Source: Prevotella sp.
GTDB taxonomy: Bacteria; Bacteroidota; Bacteroidia; Bacteroidales; Bacteroidaceae
NCBI GenBank assembly: GCA_017413085.1
Contig: JAFPVC010000061.1
Coordinates: 62,001-126,000, forward strand
Reading direction: 5' to 3'
DNA: 64,000 bases
Positions 35,519 through 45,271 of this stretch are shown here, in pieces. Each line of letters opens with the position of its first letter. Positions within the stretch are counted from its first letter, which is position 1. A program made the translations under genes and the position numbers. The notes beneath the pieces are model-generated. The model worked only from the letters and a program-made list of their open reading frames with translations. It had not been told where the DNA came from and ran no database searches.

Positions 35519-36967
35519 TTATTTCTTAATGGTCTTCAGAGCCTTTTGTGCATTCTCATCCTCTGGATCAATGTTGAGGATTCTATTCCACCAAACTCTT
35601 GCAGTCTTCAGGTCATGACGAGTGAAGTATGCAACCGAAGCCAGATAACGACATGCCTCTATCTCCATGCTCTTCAACTGATCTGTCTGCTCTTCCTTGG
35701 TTACACAGTAATCATACAGTTTCTGATACAGAGGCTCTGCAAGACAGTCTTTGTTTTCAGGGTCAAAATAAGCATAAGTCCATCGTGCATGTGTATAGAG
35801 TACATAGTGGAGATTATCCCACGTAGGATACTCATTCTCTAACTGCTCATACACTTTAAACATTTGGTTGATGACACTGAGTTTCTCATCACCCTGCAGG
35901 TTCTCCTGCCAATCACGATATATGCTTGCATACTGGTAAAGCATATAGGCTTTGTCAGAAGACGGATATTTCTCCATGAAGAGTTTATACAAGTTCAAGG
36001 CATCCTTAAAACGTTGTTCGCTCTTCAACACATCAACATTCTTGTTAAGCATCTGACGTATCTGACCATCCATCTGCGACACAAAATAGTCTGTACAGCT
36101 GGAAATCTTAGCAAAGTTGTCAAACGCCTCGTCGAAATTAGACAAGCCAAGATAACAAGAACCGAGCGAGAAATAGTCAATTGAATTTACAGAGTCTTTA
36201 GCCTCTGCAAACCATATCTTACCGTGGTCAAGGGCTTCTGCATACATTCCTGCACGAGTAGCACTCCAGAAGTATAGTCGGTTGAAGCCTTTATTCTTCG
36301 GGAACTTATCAGCACCAATAAGACACAGTTCCATACACTTGATATCATCCTGACTCCAATAACAATTCTGTACAAACTGTACCAACTGGTTCATCGTCAG
36401 ACTGTGCGGATCAACGGCAGACATAGCCTCGGCAGCCTCGGCATCCATACCCTTCTTGTTATAGAGCATCGCAATCTCAATGTCTACATTATAAGTAGGC
36501 ACAGCATTACGCAACTCCTCAAGCTTTGCTTTTGCTGCATCCATATCCTTGCGTGCCATTACCGTAGCATACTTCAGGTAACCATCAGGATTCAAAGAGT
36601 CGGCATCAATAGCTTTCTGAAACCAATAGCAAGCAGAGTCAACATCCCACTCGCCATACATATCACCCTTAAGTATATAAGACGGTACATACTTATCACT
36701 GATGGCAAAAGCCTTGTCAAGATACAAACGAGTCTTTTCACGCTCATTGTTACGGAAGTAAGCACGAGCCAAAGCCGTCTGTATAGCCACGTCCTTATTA
36801 AAACGAGCAGACAATTCCTTAGCCACTGTATCGGCCTGAGTTGAATATTTGTTTATGACAACAGCCATTGCGGCCTGTACGGCATCAGCCTCTTTCTGCG
36901 CATTTGCAGGCAGTGACCATGCAGCACAGAACAAGCAGATGTATATGAATATTCTCTTTGTAAACAT
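35519..36967 (-). CDS. Exported TPR-repeat protein, last gene of envelope operon
   Basis: The 482-residue product has a signal peptide (cleaved after ANA) and a body made of about ten TPR-like helical pairs. Examples are AIQTALARAYFRNNEREKTRLYLDKAFAI, ACYWFQKAIDADSLNPDGYLKYATVMARK, SIDYFSLGSCYLGLSNFDEAFDNFAKI and ARVWWNRILNIDPEDENAQKALKTI. TPR proteins scaffold protein complexes. A periplasmic place is inferred from the signal peptide. It follows the large barrel gene by 49 bp on the same strand, so it probably belongs to the same apparatus. No specific family is recognised. Confidence 0.75.
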   Translation of the reverse strand: MFTKRIFIYICLFCAAWSLPANAQKEADAVQAAMAVVINKYSTQADTVAKELSARFNKDVAIQTALARAYFRNNEREKTRLYLDKAFAISDKYVPSYILKGDMYGEWDVDSACYWFQKAIDADSLNPDGYLKYATVMARKDMDAAKAKLEELRNAVPTYNVDIEIAMLYNKKGMDAEAAEAMSAVDPHSLTMNQLVQFVQNCYWSQDDIKCMELCLIGADKFPKNKGFNRLYFWSATRAGMYAEALDHGKIWFAEAKDSVNSIDYFSLGSCYLGLSNFDEAFDNFAKISSCTDYFVSQMDGQIRQMLNKNVDVLKSEQRFKDALNLYKLFMEKYPSSDKAYMLYQYASIYRDWQENLQGDEKLSVINQMFKVYEQLENEYPTWDNLHYVLYTHARWTYAYFDPENKDCLAEPLYQKLYDYCVTKEEQTDQLKSMEIEACRYLASVAYFTRHDLKTARVWWNRILNIDPEDENAQKALKTIKK

Positions 36968-37016
36968 TATTCCTTCTATTTAAGGTTTTGTATTACCAGT
37001 GTAATCTCCTTGCTAT

Positions 37017-39329
37017 TTATCTTTTCTTGTGCTGTTTTGCAATCTTCTTTGCATACTTGGCATTATACTTTTCTACAGCACGCAACTGACGACTCTTATA
37101 ACGACTGTCATGGCTTTCATGTATGCGCTTAACAGTCTCTGGAGCACGGCGCAACTTACCAATCTTATACTGCAGACCAAAGTTTATCGACTCATAGAGG
37201 TGCAGTTTATCGGTGATAGATACCGTATTGAAGCCCTTTATATCATATTCACTTTGCTGTGCGATGAAGAAGACCTCTGGATTGAAGAACACAGAAAAGC
37301 CCTTCTTGCCGAGTGGGTAGGATAGTTTAACACCACCATTAACACCGAAATACCAATACTTAACATCCTCAAACGAACCGCAAGAATTATAACCACCTTC
37401 ATATTCCGGTTCAGTTGATGCAACCGTATTTTCCTGATCACCAAGCCACATCACCGTAGGACCTACATAAGCCTGCAATTCAAACTTACGCTGATTCATA
37501 CGACCACCACATATATTTGTAAGATTGCCGACAACATCAAGTGAGCCAAAGAAAGTACGACGGTTAATCTGAACCATACCAAAGCGTTTGTCAGACCACA
37601 TCATACCATCAGCACGTCTGTAGTGAGCATCGTACGGCATCATATCATTGCGACTTGAGTTCATCATGTTAACACTAATACGACCTCCCAAATAAGAGTT
37701 GAACGTATAGTCAGCCCATGCCAAGCCATTCCATTCGAAATTGCCACCGCCCCAGTCACTGTAACGACGTGAGAGCATTGCAAAACCACCACCAACACCA
37801 ACACGTACGCCCTTAATTGCCTTGTACGTATAATGCTGTACCTTATCCATCTCTTCAATCGGACGATAATGCGGACTGCGAACCATGACAGTAAGACCAA
37901 GGTTAACTGACATATGGTTCATGTCTCGAATTCTATCCTCCTGCCTATAAACACCATGCGTATATCGAGGCTCTATGAAGAGCTGGAGGTCACGATCTAT
38001 GTAACCATAGAAATGCAGTGCAAACGAATATGACTCTGTACCAATACGATACTTTTCTACGAAAGTAGCCTTATACTTAGACAATGTACCATAGTTGATA
38101 CCGAAAGCGAAATAACCACCGAACGGCTGGTTCCAACTAAATGTCTTATACAAGAAACCTAACGGGTTGAACAAGGCTTCAGCACGGACACCCATGTAGT
38201 GAGTGTTGAACGTTTCCGTCATATCACCGTATGGGAAAGCATCATTACCCAATCCCTGATATTCAATCTTGTCACGATTTGCTATCTGAGTAAAACCAGA
38301 GAAGCGGAAACCTATAACCGGCGACCACCACTTACCTATACTAATAGTAGTAGTATGACCTGTAGAATTACCAAACGTAATGTTCTTAAGAGCTTGAGTC
38401 TCCGACCAGTTAAGACCTGCAGAGAACTCAACAAACCATGGACGACGCCACAACTCATTTGTCTGATATGTCTCTTCTGGGTAGCGCTCAAGTCTTGAAA
38501 GCATAAACTTAACGCGAGCCGCCTTAGACAAGTTGTCATTAAGAGCAAATTCGTAAGTCAAGTTAGCACCATAGAACAAATCGAAACCACGCCAGTTGCG
38601 ACGATAGTCATAATCCATCTGTGGTCCACCAATACCTATGTAAGGCTCGACATTCAAATACGCATGAGGACCCGTGAAAATCTTCAACTGAGCACCAGTA
38701 TGCGCCTCAGGAGCAAACTTCTTCCTACCTATACCACGGAAGAATGTATAGTTACCACCAATACCAACAAGAGCATGCACATCAAGCCAACGTGATGAAT
38801 TATATCCTTCGAAATGGGTGGTGATATCATGCATATAATCCAACCTACCGGAGAATCGAGCCAGACGCAAACCGCGATCATAATTATAACCCCAGCCTGC
38901 ACCAAATCCAAGACGCAAACTGTTTAGTTTGTTAAGTCTTGTACCCACTTGGCCATTAACTTGGATAATATTCAAAGCAGGAGCATTCTCTGCTTGTGGT
39001 AAAACCTGCTCATAACCCATAGACACACCATAGTACAAGTTCTGGAGCAGACCCTTGTAATACTGGTATCCCTTTGGTTTATAGAAATCCCTGACACTAT
39101 AGTCCAAGGCATTAACCGCGCCTGTGCCACGAGCAAGATTCTTACGCGACATCTTCATGGTGTCACGCATAGCCTGCAAATCCTCCTCGTCCAAGGTATC
39201 CAACGGATCGAGCATCTTCAATGATGCAATGTCCGAGGGATTTACCCCGGGTGCAGCTTTCAAGTCGACGTTGCCGTGTAAACTTAGCAGCAGTGCTGTC
39301 AGTACAACTGGAATTAGTCTCTTATTCAT
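37017..39329 (-). CDS. Very large outer-membrane barrel protein of unknown function
   Basis: The 770-residue exported protein (signal peptide ending near LKA) starts with a ~80-residue acidic/helical segment (DPLDTLDEEDLQAMRDTMKMSRKN). It continues almost entirely as alternating beta-strands with Tyr, Phe and Gly. Three strand-rich stretches look similarly organised: ~105-290, ~320-510 and ~520-740. Each has openings such as VGTRLNKLNSLRLGFGAGWGY, SPVIGFRFSGFTQI and GVRVGVGGGFAMLSRRY. The last ~30 residues are Arg/Lys/His-rich. It is not a TonB receptor: no TonB box or plug was seen. It may be one large barrel or consecutive smaller barrels. Confidence 0.65.
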   Translation of the reverse strand: MNKRLIPVVLTALLLSLHGNVDLKAAPGVNPSDIASLKMLDPLDTLDEEDLQAMRDTMKMSRKNLARGTGAVNALDYSVRDFYKPKGYQYYKGLLQNLYYGVSMGYEQVLPQAENAPALNIIQVNGQVGTRLNKLNSLRLGFGAGWGYNYDRGLRLARFSGRLDYMHDITTHFEGYNSSRWLDVHALVGIGGNYTFFRGIGRKKFAPEAHTGAQLKIFTGPHAYLNVEPYIGIGGPQMDYDYRRNWRGFDLFYGANLTYEFALNDNLSKAARVKFMLSRLERYPEETYQTNELWRRPWFVEFSAGLNWSETQALKNITFGNSTGHTTTISIGKWWSPVIGFRFSGFTQIANRDKIEYQGLGNDAFPYGDMTETFNTHYMGVRAEALFNPLGFLYKTFSWNQPFGGYFAFGINYGTLSKYKATFVEKYRIGTESYSFALHFYGYIDRDLQLFIEPRYTHGVYRQEDRIRDMNHMSVNLGLTVMVRSPHYRPIEEMDKVQHYTYKAIKGVRVGVGGGFAMLSRRYSDWGGGNFEWNGLAWADYTFNSYLGGRISVNMMNSSRNDMMPYDAHYRRADGMMWSDKRFGMVQINRRTFFGSLDVVGNLTNICGGRMNQRKFELQAYVGPTVMWLGDQENTVASTEPEYEGGYNSCGSFEDVKYWYFGVNGGVKLSYPLGKKGFSVFFNPEVFFIAQQSEYDIKGFNTVSITDKLHLYESINFGLQYKIGKLRRAPETVKRIHESHDSRYKSRQLRAVEKYNAKYAKKIAKQHKKR

Positions 39330-39385
39330 TTCTTATCTGTAGATTCTCCTTAGTCTGTAGATTTCTCCTTCTTACGTATACTCAC

Positions 39386-41968
39386 TTAATTCACTTGCGC
39401 TGCAGTGCCGTCAGCTGCAGCATTATCTCCTGCCTGACCTTCCTGAGTCGCGCCATCTTCTGCAGCCCCATCTGCAGCTGCCTCTTCATCCTCATCATCA
39501 CCGCCACTGAATTCCATCATATCGGCATCACCACCAGCGGCAGCTTCACCAGTAAGAGTTACGAGATTATTGAACATCTCACGGTAACGGTCTTTCTTTT
39601 TCTTACTATACTTGAACTTCTCACGCAGTTTATCACTAATCTGTCCATCAGAGAGATAATGCCATTTGAAAGACGGTTCAAGTTCAAAACTATGATTAAA
39701 GAAGCACAAGTAATTAGGTATATAATCAGGTTTCTTGGGCTCGCCTAACTTCTGCTCCTCCAAATCACCTTCCAAAATACCACGCAGATACCACTTCTTT
39801 GGATTAGCATCATCCATTGCAGCAACAAGTTCCTGACAAACGGAATTAGGCACATTCAATATTTCACGAGCCTCTGTATAAATAACAGCCTTATTATCAG
39901 GCGAGCAACTGATTACATAATTCATAGCGTCAAGCACTTCCTTTTCTTCAGCAGGTGAGAGCTGGTGTGTGGCATACTTAACGAATCCTTCCTTGAACTT
40001 AATATACTTCTTAAGTCGTTCAACCTTCGGGTCATTATCGTTCTTGAACCAGTAATCACAGTAGCTCAAGGCACTATCACGCTCCTCCATCTGGAAGTAT
40101 GTGATAATCTGATTAATCAACACCTCACGACGGTTCTTCTGCGCCTTCTCACTACGTTCACGAGTTGACATGGCACGCAAACGCGAATTGATAAATGGTG
40201 CCAAAACCTTTGCATCAGGCTTACCCTGACGAGAATTCAACATTGCCATACGGTTGGCAACATACATAGAGAACTTGATATTCTCATAACCTGGTGTTCG
40301 TAACACGTGGTTATATGCAATCATGGTAAGCGTATCCTGCTCAGCAGAATCCTTGATGACCGTATAAAGGTTATAATAATCACCATCAGAGAAGTCACGT
40401 CCCTTACCCTGCAACAAGTCATGCTTACGCTCTATATAGGCAGCAAGAGCCTCGTCAGCATCCATGATGTGCTCACGTTCATAACGATAAGTCACACGCA
40501 TTCGACGCTGCTGCTGCATCACAGGCTCTATAACTGTCTCATAACCCTCGATAGCCTGTATGGCAGCATCACCTCCATATCCATTAGGTCCCATGTTGGC
40601 ACGGATTTGCTCGGCATGTCCTGGGAATCCATCTTCCTCAACCTGTTTTGCAACATCCTCCCAAGTATAAACCTTCGGCGCACCAGTATGGAAAGCAGCA
40701 TCGACTCTGCCAAGATAACTGCGTACTTTAGAAACAGCCACTTTAGTACGCTCGGCAGCAAGTTTGCGGTTAAATTCAAGACCACCCTCAGGTGAAGCAG
40801 AGGCTTCTACCTTTACCTCCATCAACTGATCACCATAAGAACGAAGCTCATTAACAAGGTCATCAAGCATCTTCTGGTTCAAGGAATCTTCGATAAGTTC
40901 AGATTTACCAACGATGAAGCGCAGACGCAAGTCCTGATTTTTCGTATCGTAGTTACTTTCTGCTATAACCTGGAATTCATCAACATCCATGTCAGCAGCA
41001 GCAACACCGAGATCTATAAACTTGAATATATTCTTTCCATTACAAGAACCAGTAGAAGCCGACTGATGGAAATAGTCATTATTAAACTCAGCCAATACTA
41101 CATCATACGGAATCTTATATGTCTTACGGCGATTAGGCTTCACATATACCAAAGTAGTGTCAATGAAAACCTTCTCGTCATCATACAAGAGATTAGGGCT
41201 ATAGCAATAAGCAACATTGTCATACTTCATATAGTTGAAACGCATGCGCTTATCCTGCAACTTATGATATTCATATCCCTCCATAACCACACCAGGGATA
41301 TAGTCAACGGTATCCTCAGTCTGGCAGTCAACAGAAACTGGCTGGATAACAAGGCGAGCCTTACTGTTACCATACTGTTTTGGCAAATCCACATGAATGC
41401 GGAAATACATATTCTTACCATCATCGATAGGAGGAGCAGCAATAATGCTAATGGTATCACGGTTGATACCCATCACATCCACGTTTTCAATACGCTGCGA
41501 ACCCTTATCCATGGTACTCTTAAACGTAAACTCATACTCTGTCTGTCCCTCCACAAGTGGAATTACCTGAAAACGAGCATCCTCAATGGTCAATTCATCT
41601 TCAGGGTCGTATGTAGAAACAAGAATAGCCATATCAGGATAAGCGTGAACACGAAAGTCACCATTACCCTTAGAGTTACGGAATTTCATTTTATTCTTGT
41701 CCAAAGCATCATCCCAAGCTGTTAACACAATGTTGCCACCGTCACCACGCTGCAAGGCAATAGCCTCCTCAAGAGACTTCTGCACCGTACTTGCTTTATT
41801 AACGGTCTTGAAAAGCGCATACTGCACTGTACGGTAACTCTTCTGACCCGAAGTCTCAAAGCTGATGTGTACGTTAGCATCAAGAGCATCACCCTGTGCC
41901 TTGGCACCAAGAATGCCGAGGAACATCATTAACGAACAAACAAATATGTATGAAAAGCTACGTTTCAT
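39386..41968 (-). CDS. OmpA-like/helical-repeat envelope protein
   Basis: The 860-residue exported protein has a signal peptide ending AKA-Q and an N-terminal beta-rich region (~30-350). An OmpA-like segment (~365-495) begins LRLRFIVGKSELIEDSL, contains EASASPEGGLEFNRKLAAERTKV (S392-G396) and resumes after a ~55-residue insertion at RRMRVTYRYE (488 on). A helical, TPR-like region (~500-790) and a very acidic Ala/Gly/Glu/Asp tail (~808-860) follow. The Arg of the peptidoglycan-binding motif is kept, but the usual Asp position is replaced. It would link the outer membrane to peptidoglycan. It sits between a DUF3575-like and a large barrel gene. Confidence 0.68.
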   Translation of the reverse strand: MKRSFSYIFVCSLMMFLGILGAKAQGDALDANVHISFETSGQKSYRTVQYALFKTVNKASTVQKSLEEAIALQRGDGGNIVLTAWDDALDKNKMKFRNSKGNGDFRVHAYPDMAILVSTYDPEDELTIEDARFQVIPLVEGQTEYEFTFKSTMDKGSQRIENVDVMGINRDTISIIAAPPIDDGKNMYFRIHVDLPKQYGNSKARLVIQPVSVDCQTEDTVDYIPGVVMEGYEYHKLQDKRMRFNYMKYDNVAYCYSPNLLYDDEKVFIDTTLVYVKPNRRKTYKIPYDVVLAEFNNDYFHQSASTGSCNGKNIFKFIDLGVAAADMDVDEFQVIAESNYDTKNQDLRLRFIVGKSELIEDSLNQKMLDDLVNELRSYGDQLMEVKVEASASPEGGLEFNRKLAAERTKVAVSKVRSYLGRVDAAFHTGAPKVYTWEDVAKQVEEDGFPGHAEQIRANMGPNGYGGDAAIQAIEGYETVIEPVMQQQRRMRVTYRYEREHIMDADEALAAYIERKHDLLQGKGRDFSDGDYYNLYTVIKDSAEQDTLTMIAYNHVLRTPGYENIKFSMYVANRMAMLNSRQGKPDAKVLAPFINSRLRAMSTRERSEKAQKNRREVLINQIITYFQMEERDSALSYCDYWFKNDNDPKVERLKKYIKFKEGFVKYATHQLSPAEEKEVLDAMNYVISCSPDNKAVIYTEAREILNVPNSVCQELVAAMDDANPKKWYLRGILEGDLEEQKLGEPKKPDYIPNYLCFFNHSFELEPSFKWHYLSDGQISDKLREKFKYSKKKKDRYREMFNNLVTLTGEAAAGGDADMMEFSGGDDEDEEAAADGAAEDGATQEGQAGDNAAADGTAAQVN

Positions 41969-42010
41969 TATTCTCTATTAATCAATTAAAAATTGAATAT
42001 ACTTCTATTA

Positions 42011-42583
42011 CTACTTTATAATATAGGCTACCGACACACCGAGCTTAATAGGACAGAGCATCGTAGCACGTGAGTTCGTAGGAATCTCTATCTGATAATC
42101 CTCATGCTCAATCTGCGTATGCTGTTCATAAGGAGTATGAACCATGTAGTTACGCTCATCACGAGCCAAATAACCAAGACTTGTATGGAAATCAATAAGC
42201 AGACGTTTAGTCACAGGCCATACATAACCGTATGACATACCGAAGCCCATAGCATGACCATCATAGCGCTTGTCAAAAACCTCAATATCATACTTAGCCA
42301 ATATACCAACGGCACCAACATAATGATGAAACAAGGGACGACCGCCGAAATACAAGCGCCATTCCGGTTGGAAAGCAAGTATCTTCCAATTCTTTCCCAT
42401 AATCTTATTGCCCCAGAAGCCGTCTACGGCAAGTGTAGATCTCTTATTAAACACCAACTCGAAACCGAAAGCAGGAGCCTGCATGGCATCAAGCATAGCA
42501 TTCGTGTTAACAGAGATTATCTGAGCCGATCCCTTGGTGAAGGACAAGGATGCTAATATGAGTATAAGCAGTAATTTCTTCAT
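42011..42583 (-). CDS. DUF3575-like outer-membrane barrel protein
   Basis: The 190-residue exported protein has a signal peptide (KKLLLILILASLSFTKGSA). The DUF3575 pattern follows: VNTNAMLDAMQAPAFGFELVFNKRSTLAVDGFWG, WRLYFGGRPLFHHYVGAVGI, GMSYGYVWPVTKRLLIDFHTSLGY and a closing VSVAYIIK strand. DUF3575 proteins are usually encoded beside fimbria-like lipoproteins and OmpA-like proteins in Bacteroidales. It is the third gene of the six-gene operon, 42 bp before the OmpA-like gene. Confidence 0.78.
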   Translation of the reverse strand: MKKLLLILILASLSFTKGSAQIISVNTNAMLDAMQAPAFGFELVFNKRSTLAVDGFWGNKIMGKNWKILAFQPEWRLYFGGRPLFHHYVGAVGILAKYDIEVFDKRYDGHAMGFGMSYGYVWPVTKRLLIDFHTSLGYLARDERNYMVHTPYEQHTQIEHEDYQIEIPTNSRATMLCPIKLGVSVAYIIK

Positions 42584-42631
42584 TTCTACTTTTCGTCTTT
42601 TCTATATTACTATATTCTGACAACACTAAGG

Positions 42632-43900
42632 TTAGTCCTTCAGTTCCACAATTTCTCCGTTCTTAGCTCTCTTTATCATTTCTGCAGTTATCTTAGTTGT
42701 CAGTTTGATATTAATCTCATCTGAACCACCCCAAAGCCATCCATAGTCACCTTTCTGAATAACCCCAGAGTTTTTGATAGACTTGGAAACATTACAGAGA
42801 ACATTAAAGTGAGAGTTAACGCCGTTCCACTTATATGGTATAATCAACTGTAGCACGCCAGGACCATTAACACCCGTTGTAGTCAAAGTGTCAGCACCAT
42901 AAGAAACCCCCATTATACCTATGGTATTAGTATACTTCACAACTTTATTTGAAGCATTATCAGCTGCCAACATGTGCAATCTAAACGGAGTCTTACAAGT
43001 ATTCTCAACATCATAAGTCTGATAATGGAAATTCATACGCTCCGGGATTCCTGAAATGCATGCATAGCCATCCGTAATAACGAAATCGCCGAGATCATCG
43101 CCTTTTTCAACCTCTATGTTAAAGGTATAGTTACGTGCAGCCACAACAGGATTCAACACGATTGTCTTATGATTGCCAATCTTCAGTGTATCACGAGAAA
43201 CACCTCCTAATGCCAAGCCGTTAGCCCGTCGAATATAAGGAGCCTCCTCTCCATTTTTATTCTGATAGACATTCAAGTCTGTCCAGCCCCACCATGGTGT
43301 CTGGCTCTCACTATAATACTCACCCTCGTACGCACCTGTAATATAGTTGAACCAAGTATCCTTCATGTTATCATAAGAAGGATCTTTCAGCTTCTTATAC
43401 ACAGCAGTCTCGTCAATTGTATAGTTACGTGGATTTGTACGTTCAATCATCGCAACGGTCTGGAACACACCAGCTCCAAAAGAGAAATGAGATTCTGTAT
43501 AAGGGTTGCCACCATGTGTCCATGTAACCTTGTCACCATTCAGATTATATAGAGTCCAATCGGGAATAGAATCTCCAAAAGTAGACCTCAGCTGATTTGG
43601 TGTTGCGGAAATCCCCCCCGGGTTCTCTACATATATCCTATTGTCCTGCTTCTGAATGGCCAGATGCTTCAGATTTTTCTTACCACCATTCGTAACCTCA
43701 TACGTATAGATGTGAAGGATATCCGTACCACCCATTTGACTCAAGATATTCTCAAGGTCATACTGAAAATAGGTAGAATCCGTTATTACCGAGGCATAGT
43801 TATCCAATATATTCTCTTCGGTACAAGATCCCAGTGACACTGCCAAAGGCAGGGCGCAGGCTGCGAGAGCAGCGACCTGTACAATTTTCTTACACTTCAT
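42632..43900 (-). CDS. Surface lipoprotein, possibly fimbria-associated
   Basis: The 422-residue lipoprotein has lipobox LGSC with Cys26 after a hydrophobic stretch rich in Ala and Leu. The mature part is beta-rich with segments such as ILSQMGGTDILHIYTYEV, NYTFNIEVEKGDDLGDFVITDGYACISGIPERM and GVLQLIIPYKWNGVNSHFNVLCNVS. These resemble the two-sandwich plan of Mfa2/FimB-type anchor or tip proteins and DUF5119 relatives, but I cannot place it firmly. Its start overlaps the end of the upstream DUF3575-like gene by 11 bp, pointing to translational coupling. Confidence 0.65.
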   Translation of the reverse strand: MKCKKIVQVAALAACALPLAVSLGSCTEENILDNYASVITDSTYFQYDLENILSQMGGTDILHIYTYEVTNGGKKNLKHLAIQKQDNRIYVENPGGISATPNQLRSTFGDSIPDWTLYNLNGDKVTWTHGGNPYTESHFSFGAGVFQTVAMIERTNPRNYTIDETAVYKKLKDPSYDNMKDTWFNYITGAYEGEYYSESQTPWWGWTDLNVYQNKNGEEAPYIRRANGLALGGVSRDTLKIGNHKTIVLNPVVAARNYTFNIEVEKGDDLGDFVITDGYACISGIPERMNFHYQTYDVENTCKTPFRLHMLAADNASNKVVKYTNTIGIMGVSYGADTLTTTGVNGPGVLQLIIPYKWNGVNSHFNVLCNVSKSIKNSGVIQKGDYGWLWGGSDEINIKLTTKITAEMIKRAKNGEIVELKD

Positions 43901-45128
43901 CGTTGTCCTCCTTTCTTAAACTGTTAAGCAAAGCCTGTTCCTGTTCTTGTTCGGTTGCGCTGCCATCATCAACTTGCTGTTCTGCAGGTTGCTGTTCCTC
44001 TGACTGCTCATCATTAGCCACCTCTGCTTTTTCCTTTTTCTTACTCTTTTTCTCTTTCTTATTCTTCTTAGACTTACCTGGCTCAACCTCGAAGAGTTCC
44101 TCGCCCTGCTGCTCAGCCTCAGCCTTCAAAGTCTCAATATCCTTTCTTGTCTGCTCAATCTGAGCCATCTTCTCCTCTGCCATACGCACGGCAAGCACAG
44201 AGTCATATACATGACGGAAATCCGTATACACTATCTTATATATAGAGTCGGCGATATACTGTTGCAGTGCACGTGCCTCAGCATCAGAATATAACGAGTC
44301 CATAACATTACGGTAAGCGATATCTGCATCATAACGCCAACGATACCTCTTCTGTATAGGATAGTGTCCGAAACGATATACAAATGACACATGGATATCC
44401 TTCAAAACAGGATAATGGCACAACTTCCACTTATCATCCTTTTCTGTGAAACCATAAGCATTATTGTATTCATCCACCTCATACTTATCCTCTTTCCTTA
44501 AGCACAAACCGCCACTGACGCCACAATCGAGGTCAAGCGAGTTACCATCAGAGAACTGATACAAAGGCATCTCAAAACCCCAAGTAAAACCTGCCTGAAT
44601 AGCAGTACCCTGACGTCCCTTCAAGAAATCCTTTATAAGGAAAGAATACTTTGTGTACGCAGCATATCCACCCCTATAGAACACCCATGTAGGATGACTA
44701 GGCAGCATGGAACGTGCAGAAAGAATCTTCTCATACCACATACGATGATGATGGAAGATACCCGTGGCCGTAGCACGACGCTCACGCCAATAGGCACGAC
44801 CTTCAAGAGAAGCCTCGAAGATATTAAACACCACCGGCATGACGAATGTATTACTCATTGACGGGCGCCAACGCATACTCGCCATCACAGTCCAGCGGTT
44901 ATAGTTGCGTCCTTTCAAATCAAACTCAACGCCAAGGTTAGGCACACCAATGACCCAGTCAACGGCATTAGTGTGCAACGATATACGCTCTGCCAGCGAG
45001 AGCGTATCGATGTAATGCCCGTCATCCATCACAGAGTGAGCGTTAGCACTCAACGAGGACAACAGCAAACAAGCCATAAACACATGGCGCACAATCTTTG
45101 TAGTCAGTTTGCAGTATATCTCTTTCAT
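43890..45128 (-). CDS. DUF3575-like protein with charged coiled-coil tail, first gene of envelope operon
   Basis: The roughly 412-residue protein is best started at MKEIYCKLTTKIVRHVFMAC (45128), just after a TAATTTTG promoter. Longer in-frame starts would begin upstream of the promoter. After the signal peptide (ending SANA-H) comes a DUF3575 region: SLHTNAVDWVIGVPNLGVEFDL, RWTVMASMRWRPS, IFEASLEGRAYWRE. The C-terminal ~110 residues form a long charged helix (RMAEEKMAQIEQTRKDIETL), then Lys-rich KKNKKEKKSKKKEK and Gln/Glu-rich stretches. This tail is not part of DUF3575 and may bind peptidoglycan, nucleic acid or a partner. It overlaps the lipoprotein gene by 11 bp. Confidence 0.75.
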   Translation of the reverse strand: MKEIYCKLTTKIVRHVFMACLLLSSLSANAHSVMDDGHYIDTLSLAERISLHTNAVDWVIGVPNLGVEFDLKGRNYNRWTVMASMRWRPSMSNTFVMPVVFNIFEASLEGRAYWRERRATATGIFHHHRMWYEKILSARSMLPSHPTWVFYRGGYAAYTKYSFLIKDFLKGRQGTAIQAGFTWGFEMPLYQFSDGNSLDLDCGVSGGLCLRKEDKYEVDEYNNAYGFTEKDDKWKLCHYPVLKDIHVSFVYRFGHYPIQKRYRWRYDADIAYRNVMDSLYSDAEARALQQYIADSIYKIVYTDFRHVYDSVLAVRMAEEKMAQIEQTRKDIETLKAEAEQQGEELFEVEPGKSKKNKKEKKSKKKEKAEVANDEQSEEQQPAEQQVDDGSATEQEQEQALLNSLRKEDNDEV

Positions 45129-45169
45129 TAGTTTCCGATGAAACATTGATATTTTTACGTAATAATATG

Positions 45170-45177
45170 CAAAATTA
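45170..45177 (-). promoter_or_regulatory. -7 element of the six-gene envelope operon
   Basis: On the minus strand TAATTTTG lies 42 bp before the chosen start codon. A TTG occurs 12 bp further upstream rather than 19, so the -33 region is weak and the promoter may need an activator. Confidence 0.55.
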
Positions 45178-45271
45178 CAATTTTTTTCGCAATTAGTTAC
45201 ACAGTGATATATGTTTTTTGTAATCGTTTTAGATTTCTTAACATAAATCATCTGTTTTCACACATTCCACA

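Noticed and set aside
41066-41725. 219-codon + strand ORF opposite the OmpA-like gene
   Set aside because: It lies antisense to a well-supported exported protein, and no start signal or promoter was seen.
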